A stretch of DNA of 64,000 nt from Lentzea xinjiangensis (GCF_900110955.1 NZ_FOFR01000009.1:124001-188000); one strand, 5' to 3'; shown: positions 52,454 to 61,962, numbered from the stretch's first letter. Program-made: numbers and translations. Notes: generated from the letters alone by a model not told the origin.

Positions 52454-53800
52454 ATGAGGACTGGGGACCAGGTCGTCCAGGGCCTGCCGTGGCGGTGGCG
52501 CGCGCAGGGGACGATCTTCATCATCGGCGGGCTCGGGTTCCTGTTCGACGCGTGGGACGTCACGCTCAACGCGTTCCTGATCCCGCTGGTCAGCGCCGAG
52601 TGGAACCTGTCGCTGGCCGAACGCGGCTGGGTCGGCACGGCGAACCTGATCGGCATGGCCGTCGGCGCGTTCGCGTGGGGCGCCATCGCGGACACCATCG
52701 GGCGCAAGAAGGCGTTCAGCCTGACGATCCTGATGTTCTCGGTGTTCACCGTGGCCGGGGCCGCGTCACCGGACTTCGTGACGTTCTGCGTCTTCCGGTT
52801 CCTGGCCGGCGTCGGGCTCGGCGGCTGCATCCCGGTGGACTACGCGCTGGTCGGCGAGTTCACCCCGGCCAAGGTGCGCGGGCGGGTGCTGGCGGCGATG
52901 GACGCGTTCTGGCCGCTCGGCGCCACGCTGTGCGGGCTCACCGCCGTCTACCTCACCGACCTGGGGAGCTGGCGGCTGCTGATGCTCACGATGGTGCTGC
53001 CCGCGCTGCTGCTGTTCTGGATCCGGCGCTCGATCCCCGAGTCGCCGATGTTCCTCGTCGCCAAGGGCCGGCCGGACGAGGCCAAGAAGGTCATCGACGA
53101 CCTGGTCGCGCGGACCGGGGCACCGCGGGAGGAGTGGCGGCTCCCCGACCCGCGGCGGCTGCAACGGCTCTCCCCCAAGGTGATGTTCACGCAGCTCAAG
53201 GACATCTGGCGGTACGACCCGCGGCGCACGGCGGCGTTGTGGCTGCTGTTCCTGGCGGTGTTCCTGCTCTACTACGGCGCTGTCACGTGGCTGCCGAGCA
53301 TCCTGAAGGCCCAGGGCTACGGCACGTACGCGGCGTTCATGGTCACGACGCTCACCGTGGCGGTGGGCATCGTCGCCGCGCTGGTCAGCGCCTGGCTGGT
53401 GGAGGTGTTCGGGCGCAAGTGGGTGATCGCGATCAGCGCTCCGCTCGCGGCCGTGGCGCTCACGCTCTTCGCGCTCCAGCTCGACGTCGACTTCGCCGCC
53501 AGGGCGTGGATCACGCTCTTCGGCGTGCTGATCCAGGTCGCGATCCCCGCGCTGTACGCGTTCGCACCGGAGCTGTACCCGACGCACCTGCGGGCCAGCG
53601 GCTTCGGGTGGGCGTCGACGATCAGCCGGGTCGGGGCCGGGTTCGTGCCCGTCCTGTTCGGAGCGCTGTTGTGGCCGAACCTGGGGCTGGCCTGGACTTT
53701 CGCGGTGATCGGGGCCGTGGTGGTGGTCGCCGTGACCGTGATGATGTTCCTGGTGCCGGAAACCCGCATGCAACCGCTCGTGGAGCCCGTTCCGTCCTAG
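52454..53800 (+). CDS. MFS transporter (metabolite:H+ symporter type)
   Basis: From the ATG at 52454 this gives 448 residues with 12 predicted helices. It opens with GLGFLFDAWDVTLNAFLIPL, where an Asp-rich TM1 (DxWD) is typical of the aromatic-acid/sialate-type symporters. The loop 2-3 signature is GAIADTIGRKKAF, TM4 has FRFLAGVGLGGCIPVDYALV with EFTPAKVRGR, and ELYPTHLRASGFG precedes TM11. It probably imports a small organic acid or sugar acid; which one is not shown. It is separated from the lipoprotein gene by 4 bp. Confidence 0.9.
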   Translation: MRTGDQVVQGLPWRWRAQGTIFIIGGLGFLFDAWDVTLNAFLIPLVSAEWNLSLAERGWVGTANLIGMAVGAFAWGAIADTIGRKKAFSLTILMFSVFTVAGAASPDFVTFCVFRFLAGVGLGGCIPVDYALVGEFTPAKVRGRVLAAMDAFWPLGATLCGLTAVYLTDLGSWRLLMLTMVLPALLLFWIRRSIPESPMFLVAKGRPDEAKKVIDDLVARTGAPREEWRLPDPRRLQRLSPKVMFTQLKDIWRYDPRRTAALWLLFLAVFLLYYGAVTWLPSILKAQGYGTYAAFMVTTLTVAVGIVAALVSAWLVEVFGRKWVIAISAPLAAVALTLFALQLDVDFAARAWITLFGVLIQVAIPALYAFAPELYPTHLRASGFGWASTISRVGAGFVPVLFGALLWPNLGLAWTFAVIGAVVVVAVTVMMFLVPETRMQPLVEPVPS

Positions 53801-53804
53801 GTCC

Positions 53805-54176
53805 ATGAGAAGACCGCTCGCCGTCGCGTTTTGCGCGCTGGCTCTCGCAAGCTGTGGTGCGAACGGGGTTCCAGCCGTGCCGAACGCGGAGGTGCCCGTC
53901 GTGCCCACGGCGAAACCGGACAGGAACCGGATCGAGCAGGCGAAGCGCGACGGCCACCTCACCGTGCCACTGATGATCTCCGTGCGGCCGGGACGCGACG
54001 AGGAGGTCGAGCAGGCGTTGACGGCGCTGGGCGCGACCGTCGAGGCGCGGGACCGGAGGATCGGCTACCTGCGGGCCGAGGTGCCGGTGGACAAGGTGGA
54101 AGACGCGTACCTGGTGACCGGCGTGTCCAAGGTGGACGTGGACGAGCCGCTCGGCAACCGGCTGCCGGAACCGTAG
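53805..54176 (+). CDS. Lipoprotein resembling a free subtilisin propeptide (I9-like)
   Basis: In this 123-residue protein the signal ends in LALASC (lipid-modified Cys17), and a Pro/Val/Thr spacer leads to a domain at about 50-115: LMISVRPGRDEEVEQALTAL, GATVEARDRRIGYLRAEVP and VSKVDVDEPL. Segment by segment it parallels the propeptide region of the convergent subtilase (DLLVAAEEGRTDAAVNDLKA, GATVQKTEKDVDYVKVTIP, VTTIDVDGL). Free I9-like proteins are known to inhibit subtilases. A surface-anchored inhibitor or folding helper of that protease is the simplest reading, but untested. A terminator follows the stop directly. Confidence 0.8.
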   Translation: MRRPLAVAFCALALASCGANGVPAVPNAEVPVVPTAKPDRNRIEQAKRDGHLTVPLMISVRPGRDEEVEQALTALGATVEARDRRIGYLRAEVPVDKVEDAYLVTGVSKVDVDEPLGNRLPEP

Positions 54177-54209
54177 AAAGCCCCAGGACCACGTGGGTCC
54201 TGGGGCTTT
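54177..54209. terminator. Bidirectional terminator between lipoprotein and subtilase genes
   Basis: AAAGCCCCAGGACC and GGTCCTGGGGCTTT are perfect 14-bp arms around ACGTG. It begins at the base after the lipoprotein TAG and lies 21 bp beyond the subtilase stop. With T/A runs on both flanks it can work in both directions. Confidence 0.9.
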
Positions 54210-54230
54210 CCGCGTTCATCCGGTCAGACG

Positions 54231-57200
54231 TCAGCCGACGGACTGGACGATCACGGCGCCACGGCCGACGGCGGTCTCGTCCGCCGTGCGGACCTCGAGA
54301 TCACCGCGCAGCACGCGGCCGGCACCGGGCTGGCCGAGCGGCGTGAGGACGCCCGTGGCGTTCCACGTCGCACCGGCGGCGCGGGCGGCGTTGGCGTCGG
54401 ACACGGTGAGCGTGCCGAGAGCGGCCGAGGTGTAGACGTCGAAGTAGTCGTACGCCGTGGTGCCCTGCGGCACCGCGTAGCCCTCCACCTGGACGCGCCA
54501 CAGACCGGCGGCCGGCTTGGTGAGCGTCACCGACTCCTCGGAGTCGGCGTCAGCCGACGAAGTCGCGACGAAGCACGTGCCGGTCGTGCAGTCCAGCAGG
54601 GCCAGGTCGAGGTCGGCGCCCTGGTCGGCGGTGTTGCCGATCGTGGCGGTGATGCTCGACGCGCCGGCCGGGACCTGGATGTCGAAGAACTTGCTCTCCA
54701 GGTTCGCGATCGACGGGCGGTCCTGCTTCGCGCTGCCGACCGCGCCCGCCGCGAGCCGTCCGGTGAACGCGGCCTGCGTGTTCGTGACGGTGTAGCCGCG
54801 CTCGACCGGGGTGCCCAGCGCCGCGGACGCGATGACGTCCGGGGTCGGGCTGATCGACGTGCCGAGGACGGACGCGGTCACCGAGTACGGCGCCGTGTCG
54901 GCGTCGGAGGTGCGGCGGGCCTCGACCACGACCTCCCACACACCGGCGATCGGGTTGGCCACCGTGCGGCTGGTGGGGCTGCCACCGGCACAACCGGCGC
55001 CCGCGTCCGGGTTGTAGCAGTTGGTCGAGCTGGTCACGTCCAGCGGCACACCCTGCGGGGTGAAGCGCAGGAAGCGCACCTGGCCCTTGCCCGCCTCGGC
55101 GCCACCGGCGGCCATGTCGACCCTCAGCGCGGTCGTGCCCTTCGGCACGTTCACGAAGAGGCTGGTCGACTGGTTGCGCGCGATCGTGCCGGACTTCGTG
55201 ACCGAGAACTTGTTGGCGGCGGTGAAGTTCTCCGCCGCGAACACGGTGTTCAGCGTCTGCACGTCGACACCGGGGGTCTCCGGGTTGTCGAGCTGCAGCA
55301 CGGCGCTGTGGACGCCCGCGGTCTTGGCCTTGACCTTGACCGGGAACAGCACCGGCGTGTTCAGCGGCAGGCTGACCTTCTTCGGCGCGGTGAACGTGCC
55401 GTCGTTGCCCTTCCAGGAGACCTTGTAGTCCTCCTGGTCGTGGCCCGTGGTGCGGGTCAGCGTGTAGGTGCGGGTGTACTCCTGGCCCGCCGTCACGCCC
55501 TCGCGGTCGTGGATGCCGACACCGACGTTCGGGGTGGCGAGCTGTCCGCTCTGGACGGTGCTGACCTGCACGGCCGTGGTGACCTGGTCCGGCACGGAGT
55601 GCTTGTCCAGCAACGACCAGGCGGCGTTGGTGTTGAACAGGCCGGCGCCCTGCTCGTAGGCGCCCAGGGTGTCGACCCACTTGGCGCTGCGCTGGATCGC
55701 GTAGCGCAGCTCGGCGCTGGTCGGGCGCTGCCCGTTGTGCGTGGCCTTGAACGCGCTCACGAGCAGCGCGGCCGCGCCGGTCGCCTGCGGTGCGGCCATC
55801 GAGGTGCCGTTGAACTGCGAGTACCCGGCCGGGAGGGCGTAGGTGCCCGCCACCGGGCCACCCGGCTGCCAGCGCGGCGTGGTGGAGATGGCCGAGCCCG
55901 GTGCGACGATGTTCGGCTTGAAGCCGCCGTCCTCACGCGGGCCGCGCGACGAGAAGCCGTGCAGGCCCTGCTTCTGCGCGGTCTTCGAGCCGTAGTTGGA
56001 GAGCCAGGTCTCCTTGGTGATGTACGAGCCGACGCTCACCGCGTCCGTGGCGACCGACGGGTCACCGACGGTGTTCGCGCCCGCACCCGAGTTGCCCGCC
56101 GAGATGAAGATCTGGACGTTGTACTCGTTGATCGTGCGGTTGTAGAGCTCGGCGCGCGCGTTGTTGCCGTCGTTGAGCGACGGCAGGCCACCGATGGAGA
56201 TGTTCACGACGTCGGCGCCGTTGCGCGCGGCGTAGAGGACACCGTCGATGAGGCCGGAGTTGGTGCACGACGGCGTGGTGAGGCAGGCCTTGATGGCCAT
56301 CAGCTTGGCACCGGGCGCGGCACCGGCCATCTTGCCGTCGAACATCTTGTGGGCGGCGGTGATGCCGGCGACGTGGGTGCCGTGGGCGGCCGAGATGCCC
56401 AGGTTGACGTACGGCGTGCCGGCGTTGTCGTAGATCGAGCGGTCGGTCTGCACGACGAACGCGATGCGGTCGATCACCGGGGTCGCGGGGTTGTCGGTGC
56501 CGAAGAAGCCGACGTCCTGCTTGACCTTGTAGTCGAGCATCCGCTTGTTGTTGGTGAAGTTGCCGTCACCGTCGGTGTCGACGAAGACTTCCTTCGTCGT
56601 GATGTCCTGGATGACGCCGAAGGTGTCGACGCGGTCGCCGTCGCGGTTGATGTCACCGCCGGTCTCGCTGTTGGCCAGGTTCAGGTCGCCCGCGGTCTCG
56701 CGGAACAGGCCGAACGAGTAGGGGCCACCGGTCGCGGGCGCGGTCCACTCGCGGCCGGAGTCGGTGAACTTGCCGACGCGGCCGGTCTTGGTCATGGTGA
56801 CCCAGGTGCCGTCGCCGGAGTTGGTGGCGTTCGCGTTGTACCAGTCGATGATCTTGCGCTCACCGGTGCTGGTCGTCTGCAGGGCCGGGGTGTCGAGGTC
56901 GATGCCGGAGTCGATCACGGCGATCGTGGTGCCGCGGCCGTCCCACTTCGGGTGCGCGGTGGCGAACTGCGCCGCCTGCGTGTCCTGCGTCGGCATGTAC
57001 GGGTTGGTGCGCGGCGTCTTCGAGTCCGGCGCCTTCTGCGGGGCCGGGTTCTCCATGCCCTGCGGGCGCGGGTCGTCGAGCGCGATCAGCCCGTCGACGT
57101 CGATCGTGGTGACCGAGGCGAGCTTGGCGGCCTTCTCCGCGTTGTCGCGCGGGATGGTGACCTTGACGTAGTCGACGTCCTTCTCGGTCTTCTGGACCGT

Positions 57201-57461
57201 GGCGCCGAGCGCCTTGAGGTCGTTGACCGCGGCGTCGGTCCTGCCCTCCTCGGCGGCGACGAGCAGGTCGACGGTCGGCTTGCCCTGGCGGGCGGCCTCG
57301 TCGACGAGCTCGCGGTCCTTCTTGTCCAGCTGCTTGTCAGCGGCCGGCTGCTCTTGCGGAGCGTTCTGCGCGATGGCAGGGGTGGCGGCGAAGCCGAACC
57401 CGGTAGTGCCCAGCACCGCGGTCAGCAAGACCGTTCCGGTGCGGCGTCTCCAGTTCTTCAC
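54231..57461 (-). CDS. Large secreted subtilisin-like serine protease (S8)
   Basis: This 1076-residue protein has a signal peptide (about 1-31, PAIA|QN). The propeptide spans about 40-150, with an I9-like core at 62-125. The catalytic triad is Asp184 (AVIDSGIDLD), His360 (HGTHVAGI) and Ser554 (NGTSMAAPQA), with oxyanion Asn in SAGNSG. A calcium-type DTDGDGNF segment is inserted between Asp and His. After the protease domain come about 450 residues of beta-rich modules, some like pre-peptidase C-terminal domains (LRVDMAAGG, DLDLALLDCTTGTC, WRVQVEGYAVPQG). It degrades extracellular proteins. A lipoprotein that mirrors its propeptide is encoded convergently. Confidence 0.94.
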   Translation of the reverse strand: MKNWRRRTGTVLLTAVLGTTGFGFAATPAIAQNAPQEQPAADKQLDKKDRELVDEAARQGKPTVDLLVAAEEGRTDAAVNDLKALGATVQKTEKDVDYVKVTIPRDNAEKAAKLASVTTIDVDGLIALDDPRPQGMENPAPQKAPDSKTPRTNPYMPTQDTQAAQFATAHPKWDGRGTTIAVIDSGIDLDTPALQTTSTGERKIIDWYNANATNSGDGTWVTMTKTGRVGKFTDSGREWTAPATGGPYSFGLFRETAGDLNLANSETGGDINRDGDRVDTFGVIQDITTKEVFVDTDGDGNFTNNKRMLDYKVKQDVGFFGTDNPATPVIDRIAFVVQTDRSIYDNAGTPYVNLGISAAHGTHVAGITAAHKMFDGKMAGAAPGAKLMAIKACLTTPSCTNSGLIDGVLYAARNGADVVNISIGGLPSLNDGNNARAELYNRTINEYNVQIFISAGNSGAGANTVGDPSVATDAVSVGSYITKETWLSNYGSKTAQKQGLHGFSSRGPREDGGFKPNIVAPGSAISTTPRWQPGGPVAGTYALPAGYSQFNGTSMAAPQATGAAALLVSAFKATHNGQRPTSAELRYAIQRSAKWVDTLGAYEQGAGLFNTNAAWSLLDKHSVPDQVTTAVQVSTVQSGQLATPNVGVGIHDREGVTAGQEYTRTYTLTRTTGHDQEDYKVSWKGNDGTFTAPKKVSLPLNTPVLFPVKVKAKTAGVHSAVLQLDNPETPGVDVQTLNTVFAAENFTAANKFSVTKSGTIARNQSTSLFVNVPKGTTALRVDMAAGGAEAGKGQVRFLRFTPQGVPLDVTSSTNCYNPDAGAGCAGGSPTSRTVANPIAGVWEVVVEARRTSDADTAPYSVTASVLGTSISPTPDVIASAALGTPVERGYTVTNTQAAFTGRLAAGAVGSAKQDRPSIANLESKFFDIQVPAGASSITATIGNTADQGADLDLALLDCTTGTCFVATSSADADSEESVTLTKPAAGLWRVQVEGYAVPQGTTAYDYFDVYTSAALGTLTVSDANAARAAGATWNATGVLTPLGQPGAGRVLRGDLEVRTADETAVGRGAVIVQSVG

Positions 57462-57739
57462 GGCGCATGTGCCCTTCGTGGGGTAAAGAGTGCCCGAAGC
57501 ACATCTCTTCGCCTCGCGAACGACAATCGTCGGAGTGGAGCATTTTCCGGATCCACATTGGACTGTTCAGGGGCTTGAAATCGCACGCCTGAAATGCTGC
57601 GCGTTTCCCTTTGAACGTGGAACGAGCAGGTGTCCTCCAGTCAAGGGCTGATGGAGGGGAATGTCAAGGGATCTGTCAACGGTGAAATCGGTTGGCCTGT
57701 AACAGGGTACTCGTCCGAGACGATGGACTGTTCGCTGTT

Positions 57740-58255
57740 TCAGCGCAATAGCGAACGCAATCGGGACCGCACCCGAGCCACGAGGCCCTGGCCGGTCGCG
57801 AGCGCTTTCGGCTGCGCCCCGCACCTGCCGCATTCGCCGCGGTGCGCTTCCAGCGCCCGCTGGAGCTCGGTGACCTGACGCGCGGTCCGTTCGGGCACGA
57901 CGTCCTTCCGGACCGAGAGCAGGCTGAGCTCCGCCAGCGCCTCCCGGCCCCCGCGCACCCGGACGGCGGGCGCGATGGTGTGGAAGAAGATCAGGTTGCG
58001 CCGGCGCGCGGGTTCGACCGCCCGGACGTCGCACCACGGGATCGTGGCCTGCCGGTCGAGGCTGCGCGAGGTGATGCCCTCGGCGGTGAGCTTCGTGCCC
58101 ATGCCGAGGCTGCGCCACGCCACCGTGCCGCCCATCAGGGACCACATGCCGCCGAAGACGTAGCCGTACCACGGGCCGCCCGCCATCGCGACCGGTCCGC
58201 TCGCGGCGACCGCGGCGCCGAGGCCCACGAGTACCCATCTCCACCTGGTGTGCAT
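57740..58255 (-). CDS. Membrane protein with PH-like domain
   Basis: From the ATG at 58255 (RBS GAGAGGAGGGA) this gives 171 residues. Two hydrophobic helices (about 6-45: WVLVGLGAAVAASGPVAMAG and YVFGGMWSLMGGTVAW) are followed by a PH-like beta domain (KLTAEGITSRSLDRQATIPW, CDVRAVEPA, AVRVRGGREALAELSLLS). The C-terminal tail contains CGRCG and is strongly basic at the end (RVRSRLRSLLR). Bacterial PH-like membrane proteins of this size have no defined role. It ends 278 bp before the subtilase start on the same strand, and that spacer shows no gene. Confidence 0.75.
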   Translation of the reverse strand: MHTRWRWVLVGLGAAVAASGPVAMAGGPWYGYVFGGMWSLMGGTVAWRSLGMGTKLTAEGITSRSLDRQATIPWCDVRAVEPARRRNLIFFHTIAPAVRVRGGREALAELSLLSVRKDVVPERTARQVTELQRALEAHRGECGRCGAQPKALATGQGLVARVRSRLRSLLR

Positions 58256-58355
58256 CTCTGCCGTCCCTCCTCTCCCAAGGACGTGCGAGGCCCTCCCCTC
58301 GTTGAGTGACACCGTTCCGCAAGACTGGAGGCAGCTCAGGCGCTACCTTGCGCGC

Positions 58356-59045
58356 ATGGACCTGAAGCCGGTCGCCGACGAGCTCTACGGGCTGCCCCCG
58401 AAGGAGTTCACCGCGGCTCGCAACGCCGCGGCCAAGCAGACCGACGACAAGGACCTGGCCAAGGCCATCGCCGAGCTGCGCAAGCCCACCGTGGGCGCCT
58501 GGGCGGTCAACCGCCTGGTCAGGGACGCGCCGGAGGGCCTGGAGGAGGCGCTGGGCCTCTCGACCGCGCAGCTCACCATGCGGGAGCTCGGCCACAAGCG
58601 CAAAGAGCTGATGGAGGCGCTGGTCTACCGCACGCTGGAGCTGACCGGCCCGCTCGCGGACGACGCCGTCACGCAGGTCCGCAACACCCTCACGGCCGCG
58701 ATGGCCGATCCCGAGTGCGCCGAGCAGGTGCGGCAGGGGCACCTGACCAAGGCGCTGGAGTACTCGGGCTTCGGGTTCGCGCTGCCGGTGCCGGAGCCGG
58801 AGGGGGACGACGGGGAGGACCCGCTCGCCCGCAAGCGCCGGGAACGGCAGGAGCGCAAGCGCGCCGAGGCCCGGCAGGCCCTGGACGAGGCCGAGCAGGC
58901 GCTCGGGGAGGCTCAGGCCGACCAGCTCGCGGCGCAGCGGGCGTTCGACCGGGCCGCGGAACGGCTGGAGGACGCCAAACGGGTCACGGCGGCCGCGGAG
59001 AAGGCCCGCAAGGCCGCGGAGCGCAAGCTCACCGACCTGAGCTAG
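58356..59045 (+). CDS. Hypothetical coiled-coil protein
   Basis: From the ATG at 58356 (MDLKPVADELYGLPPKEFTA) this gives 229 residues. The first 150 residues are helical, with KPTVGAWAVNRLVRD, a motif I recognise from a widespread actinobacterial family without assigned function. Residues about 165-229 are highly charged and heptad-like (ARKRRERQERKRAEARQALD, AERLEDAKRVTAAAEKARK), predicting a coiled coil. There is no signal or membrane segment. Its 3' end overlaps the convergent DUF6098-like gene by 17 bp. Confidence 0.8.
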   Translation: MDLKPVADELYGLPPKEFTAARNAAAKQTDDKDLAKAIAELRKPTVGAWAVNRLVRDAPEGLEEALGLSTAQLTMRELGHKRKELMEALVYRTLELTGPLADDAVTQVRNTLTAAMADPECAEQVRQGHLTKALEYSGFGFALPVPEPEGDDGEDPLARKRRERQERKRAEARQALDEAEQALGEAQADQLAAQRAFDRAAERLEDAKRVTAAAEKARKAAERKLTDLS

Positions 59046-59496
59046 AGCGGTCGAGCGGGCCCCACTCCTCGGACCGCTGGGCGCTCACCAGCTCCTCGCA
59101 CTCGGTCAACGCCTCGTCGGCCACCCAGGCGAGCGGCTCCTGACACGTGACCAGCGGCTCGTTGTCCGGGCCCCGGCCCACCTCCTCGCCCCTCAGCACC
59201 CACGCCCGGACGTCCGGGCCGCGCAGGTCGCGCAGGTGGCGGTAGTCGAAGAGCCGGCGCGCCACCCACAGTTCGCGCGAGCGGTCGCCCCACCACGGCT
59301 CCACCCGCAGCGGGCTCGCGGACAGGCCGGGCAGCTTCACCCCGGTCAGCGAGTCGTTCGACGTCGTCGCGGCGTCCGCCTCTGGGCCTTTCGACCAGCG
59401 CACGTAGACGTCGTCGCCCATCACCTCGACCAGGCCGGCCAGGTTCGTGATCGTCGGGAGTCGAGATGTCACGTCAGGTGACGTACCCGCCCGCAC
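59029..59496 (-). CDS. DUF6098-like hypothetical protein
   Basis: This is 155 residues from the ATG at 59496; a GTG at 59472 (VTSRLPTITNLAGLVEV) is equally plausible. Features are MGDDVYVRWSKGPEADA, VKLPGLSASPLRVEPWWGD and WVARRLFDYRHLRDL, a pattern I associate with DUF6098 of actinomycetes. It is a soluble protein without a known role. Trp and acidic residues are abundant. The assignment to DUF6098 is from memory of the motif order. Confidence 0.7.
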   Translation of the reverse strand: MRAGTSPDVTSRLPTITNLAGLVEVMGDDVYVRWSKGPEADAATTSNDSLTGVKLPGLSASPLRVEPWWGDRSRELWVARRLFDYRHLRDLRGPDVRAWVLRGEEVGRGPDNEPLVTCQEPLAWVADEALTECEELVSAQRSEEWGPLDRSSSGR

Positions 59497-59736
59497 CTGA
59501 AGGAAACCTGAAGGAGTTGAGCCTGGTCACAGTGAAAGCCGACCGGAACACGGACTGCCGGTTGTACGTTCAACAATGTGGTTGGCCGCTGGCGCTCGAG
59601 CTGCGCGCCAGGGCGATCCGACACCCCCAGGTCGGAAAAGCCCTTCCGCAGGCGCTGCGTGCTCGCGCCGCGGTCAACCCGCCGTCGACCGGCACTCCGG
59701 AACCCCCCTCACCGGTGGTGGCGGTCGGCGGCACCC

Positions 59737-60162
59737 TCAACCAGGCAGGTTGTACTGGTCGTGGCGGGCGTAGAAGGCCTCCAGCTCCTCCGGTGGCAGG
59801 TCCTTCGCCCGCCCGATCTCCAGGAAGAAGTCCTCGCGGGCGATGCCCGGCGTGAAGAGGATCAACATGCGCACGGGGGCGTCGCTGTCGTTGCGGAACG
59901 CGTGGGGGCGGTTCGGCGGCACGTAGAGGAAGTCGCCCTCGCCACCCTTGATCCACTCGTCGCCGTCGAAGAGCGTGATCTCGCCTTCCAGCACGTAGAA
60001 CGACTCGGAGAAGGTCTTGTGGAAGTGCGGGCGCGCACCGGGCTGCCGCGCCTGCATCCGCCACTCGAACAGGCCGAACTCGCCGTTCGTCACCGATCCG
60101 GGTGCCACGAACCGGGCGGTTCTCGTGCTGAAACCCACCTCGGCGGCCGGTCGGAAGCTCAT
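59737..60162 (-). CDS. Cupin-domain protein
   Basis: This 141-residue protein has a single conserved beta-barrel with metal-binding cupin motif 1 (PHFHKTFSESFYVLEGEITL, residues 46-65) and motif 2 (GDFLYVPPNRPHAFRN). His and Glu residues in these motifs can bind Fe, Mn or Zn. It has no DNA-binding domain. Small cupins like this include dioxygenases, isomerases and simple ligand binders, and the sequence does not decide. It is divergent from the FAD dehydrogenase gene with a 70-bp gap. The 240 bp on its other side (59497-59736) show no gene. Confidence 0.85.
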   Translation of the reverse strand: MSFRPAAEVGFSTRTARFVAPGSVTNGEFGLFEWRMQARQPGARPHFHKTFSESFYVLEGEITLFDGDEWIKGGEGDFLYVPPNRPHAFRNDSDAPVRMLILFTPGIAREDFFLEIGRAKDLPPEELEAFYARHDQYNLPG

Positions 60163-60232
60163 GCGTTTCTCCCCAGAAAGTGAAGTTGATTCAGGTCTCG
60201 TGCGTGACCAGCGGTGGATCTAGACTCGCCCG

Positions 60233-61888
60233 ATGGCACATGACGCGGATGTCATCGTCGTCGGCGCGGGCCTCTCCGGTCTCGTCGCGACCGCAGAGCT
60301 CGCGGACGCGGGTCGCAAGGTCATCCTCCTCGACCAGGAGCCGGAAGGCTCGCTCGGCGGTCAGGCCTGGTGGTCGTTCGGCGGGTTGTTCATGGTGGAC
60401 ACCCCCGAGCAGCGCAGGCTGCGGGTCAAGGACTCGCACGACCTGGCGTTGCAGGACTGGCTGGGCTCGGCGGCGTTCGACCGGGAGAGCGACCACTGGC
60501 CCCGGCTGTGGGCGCAGGCCTATGTGGACTTCGCCTCCGGCGAGAAGCGCTCCTGGCTGCACGGCATGGGGATGCGCTGGTTCCCGTTCGTGCAGTGGGC
60601 CGAGCGCGGCGGCTACCTGGCCGACGGCCACGGCAACTCGGTGCCGCGGTTCCACGTCACCTGGGGCACCGGGCCGGGCGTGGTCGAGCCGTTCGAACGC
60701 CGCGTGCGCGAGGCCGTGGCGAAGGGGCTCGTGACGCTGAAGTTCCGGCACCGCGTCACGAACCTCAACGTCACCGGCGGTGTGTGCGACGGCGTGTCCG
60801 GAGAGGTGCTGGAGGCGTCGTCGGTGGCGCGCGCCGAACCCAGCTCCCGGGCCGTGGCCGGCGAGTTCTCGCTGAGCGCCCAGGCGGTCGTCGTCACCTC
60901 CGGCGGCATCGGCGGCAACCACGACCTGGTGCGCAGGAACTGGCCGGAGCGGATGGGCACGCCGCCGAAGTTCATGCTGTCCGGCGTCCCCGACTTCGTG
61001 GACGGGCACATGCTCGAGGTCACGCAGAAGGCCGGTGGCGCGATCATCAACGCCGACCGCATGTGGCACTACCCCGAGGGCATCGCGAACTACGCGCCGG
61101 TGTGGTCGCGGCACGGCATCCGCATCCTGCCCGGCCCGTCGCCGCTGTGGCTCGACGCCGACGGCAAGCGCCTGCCGATCCCGCTGTTCCCCGGCTTCGA
61201 CGCGCTGGGCGCGTTGCAGCACATCACGACCCACGGCCACGAGCACTCGTGGTTCGTGCTGAACAAGAGGATCATCGGCAAGGAGTTCGCGCTGTCGGGC
61301 TCCGAGCAGAACCCGGACCTCACGGGCAAGGACACGCGCGCGGTGCTGAAGCGCGCGATGCCCGGCGCCGTCGCACCGGTCGAGGCGTTCGCGCGGAACT
61401 CGAAGGAGTTCATCCAGGCGGGGACCGTCGCGGACCTCGCGCGGGGCATGAACGCGCTGACCGGTGACTCGCGCATCGACGCCGCCGCCCTGGAGAGGAC
61501 GATCGTCGAGCGCGACCGGCAGGTGACCGCGGGCCTGAGCAAGGACATGCAGGTCAACGCGATCCGCTCGGCCCGCCACTTCCTGACGGACAAGCTGATC
61601 CGCGTCGTCGAGCCGCACCGGCTGCTCGACCCGAAGGCCGGTCCGCTGATCGCCGTGCGGTTGTCGGTGATCACCCGCAAGACGCTGGGAGGCCTGCACA
61701 CCGACCTCTCCTCGCGGGTGCTCGACACGTCCGGCCGGCCGCTGCCGGGGCTCTACGCCGCCGGCGAGGCCGCCGGGTTCGGTGGCGGCGGCGTGCACGG
61801 CTACCGCGCGCTGGAGGGGACCTTCCTCGGCGGCTGCCTGTTCTCCGGCCGGGTGGCGGGGCGTTCGGCGGCCGACGCGGTGTCGTAG
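60233..61888 (+). CDS. FAD-binding dehydrogenase (fumarate reductase/KstD-like flavoprotein)
   Basis: This 551-residue protein has the N-terminal VIVVGAGLSGLVATAELA FAD fold with the following acidic VILLDQEPE. GSLGGQAWWSFGG resembles the substrate-lid entry of the succinate dehydrogenase/ketosteroid-dehydrogenase superfamily, and SVITRKTLGGLHTDL and AGEAAGFGGGGVHGYRALEG close the FAD site at the C-terminus. It belongs to a group annotated simply as FAD-binding dehydrogenases. It likely oxidises or reduces a C-C bond in an unknown substrate, perhaps a steroid-like ring. There is no signal peptide. Confidence 0.88.
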   Translation: MAHDADVIVVGAGLSGLVATAELADAGRKVILLDQEPEGSLGGQAWWSFGGLFMVDTPEQRRLRVKDSHDLALQDWLGSAAFDRESDHWPRLWAQAYVDFASGEKRSWLHGMGMRWFPFVQWAERGGYLADGHGNSVPRFHVTWGTGPGVVEPFERRVREAVAKGLVTLKFRHRVTNLNVTGGVCDGVSGEVLEASSVARAEPSSRAVAGEFSLSAQAVVVTSGGIGGNHDLVRRNWPERMGTPPKFMLSGVPDFVDGHMLEVTQKAGGAIINADRMWHYPEGIANYAPVWSRHGIRILPGPSPLWLDADGKRLPIPLFPGFDALGALQHITTHGHEHSWFVLNKRIIGKEFALSGSEQNPDLTGKDTRAVLKRAMPGAVAPVEAFARNSKEFIQAGTVADLARGMNALTGDSRIDAAALERTIVERDRQVTAGLSKDMQVNAIRSARHFLTDKLIRVVEPHRLLDPKAGPLIAVRLSVITRKTLGGLHTDLSSRVLDTSGRPLPGLYAAGEAAGFGGGGVHGYRALEGTFLGGCLFSGRVAGRSAADAVS

Positions 61889-61962
61889 CAACGACTTCCG
61901 CGCCGTTCTCGCGTGGTGGACGCGGGTTGACGGTCCCCCGGCTTGCGGCTGTGCTGGAAGGC

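Noticed and set aside
57462-57739. Small gene between the subtilase and PH-like genes
   Set aside because: Open frames lack start, ribosome site and G/C third-position bias; the stretch looks like a promoter region.
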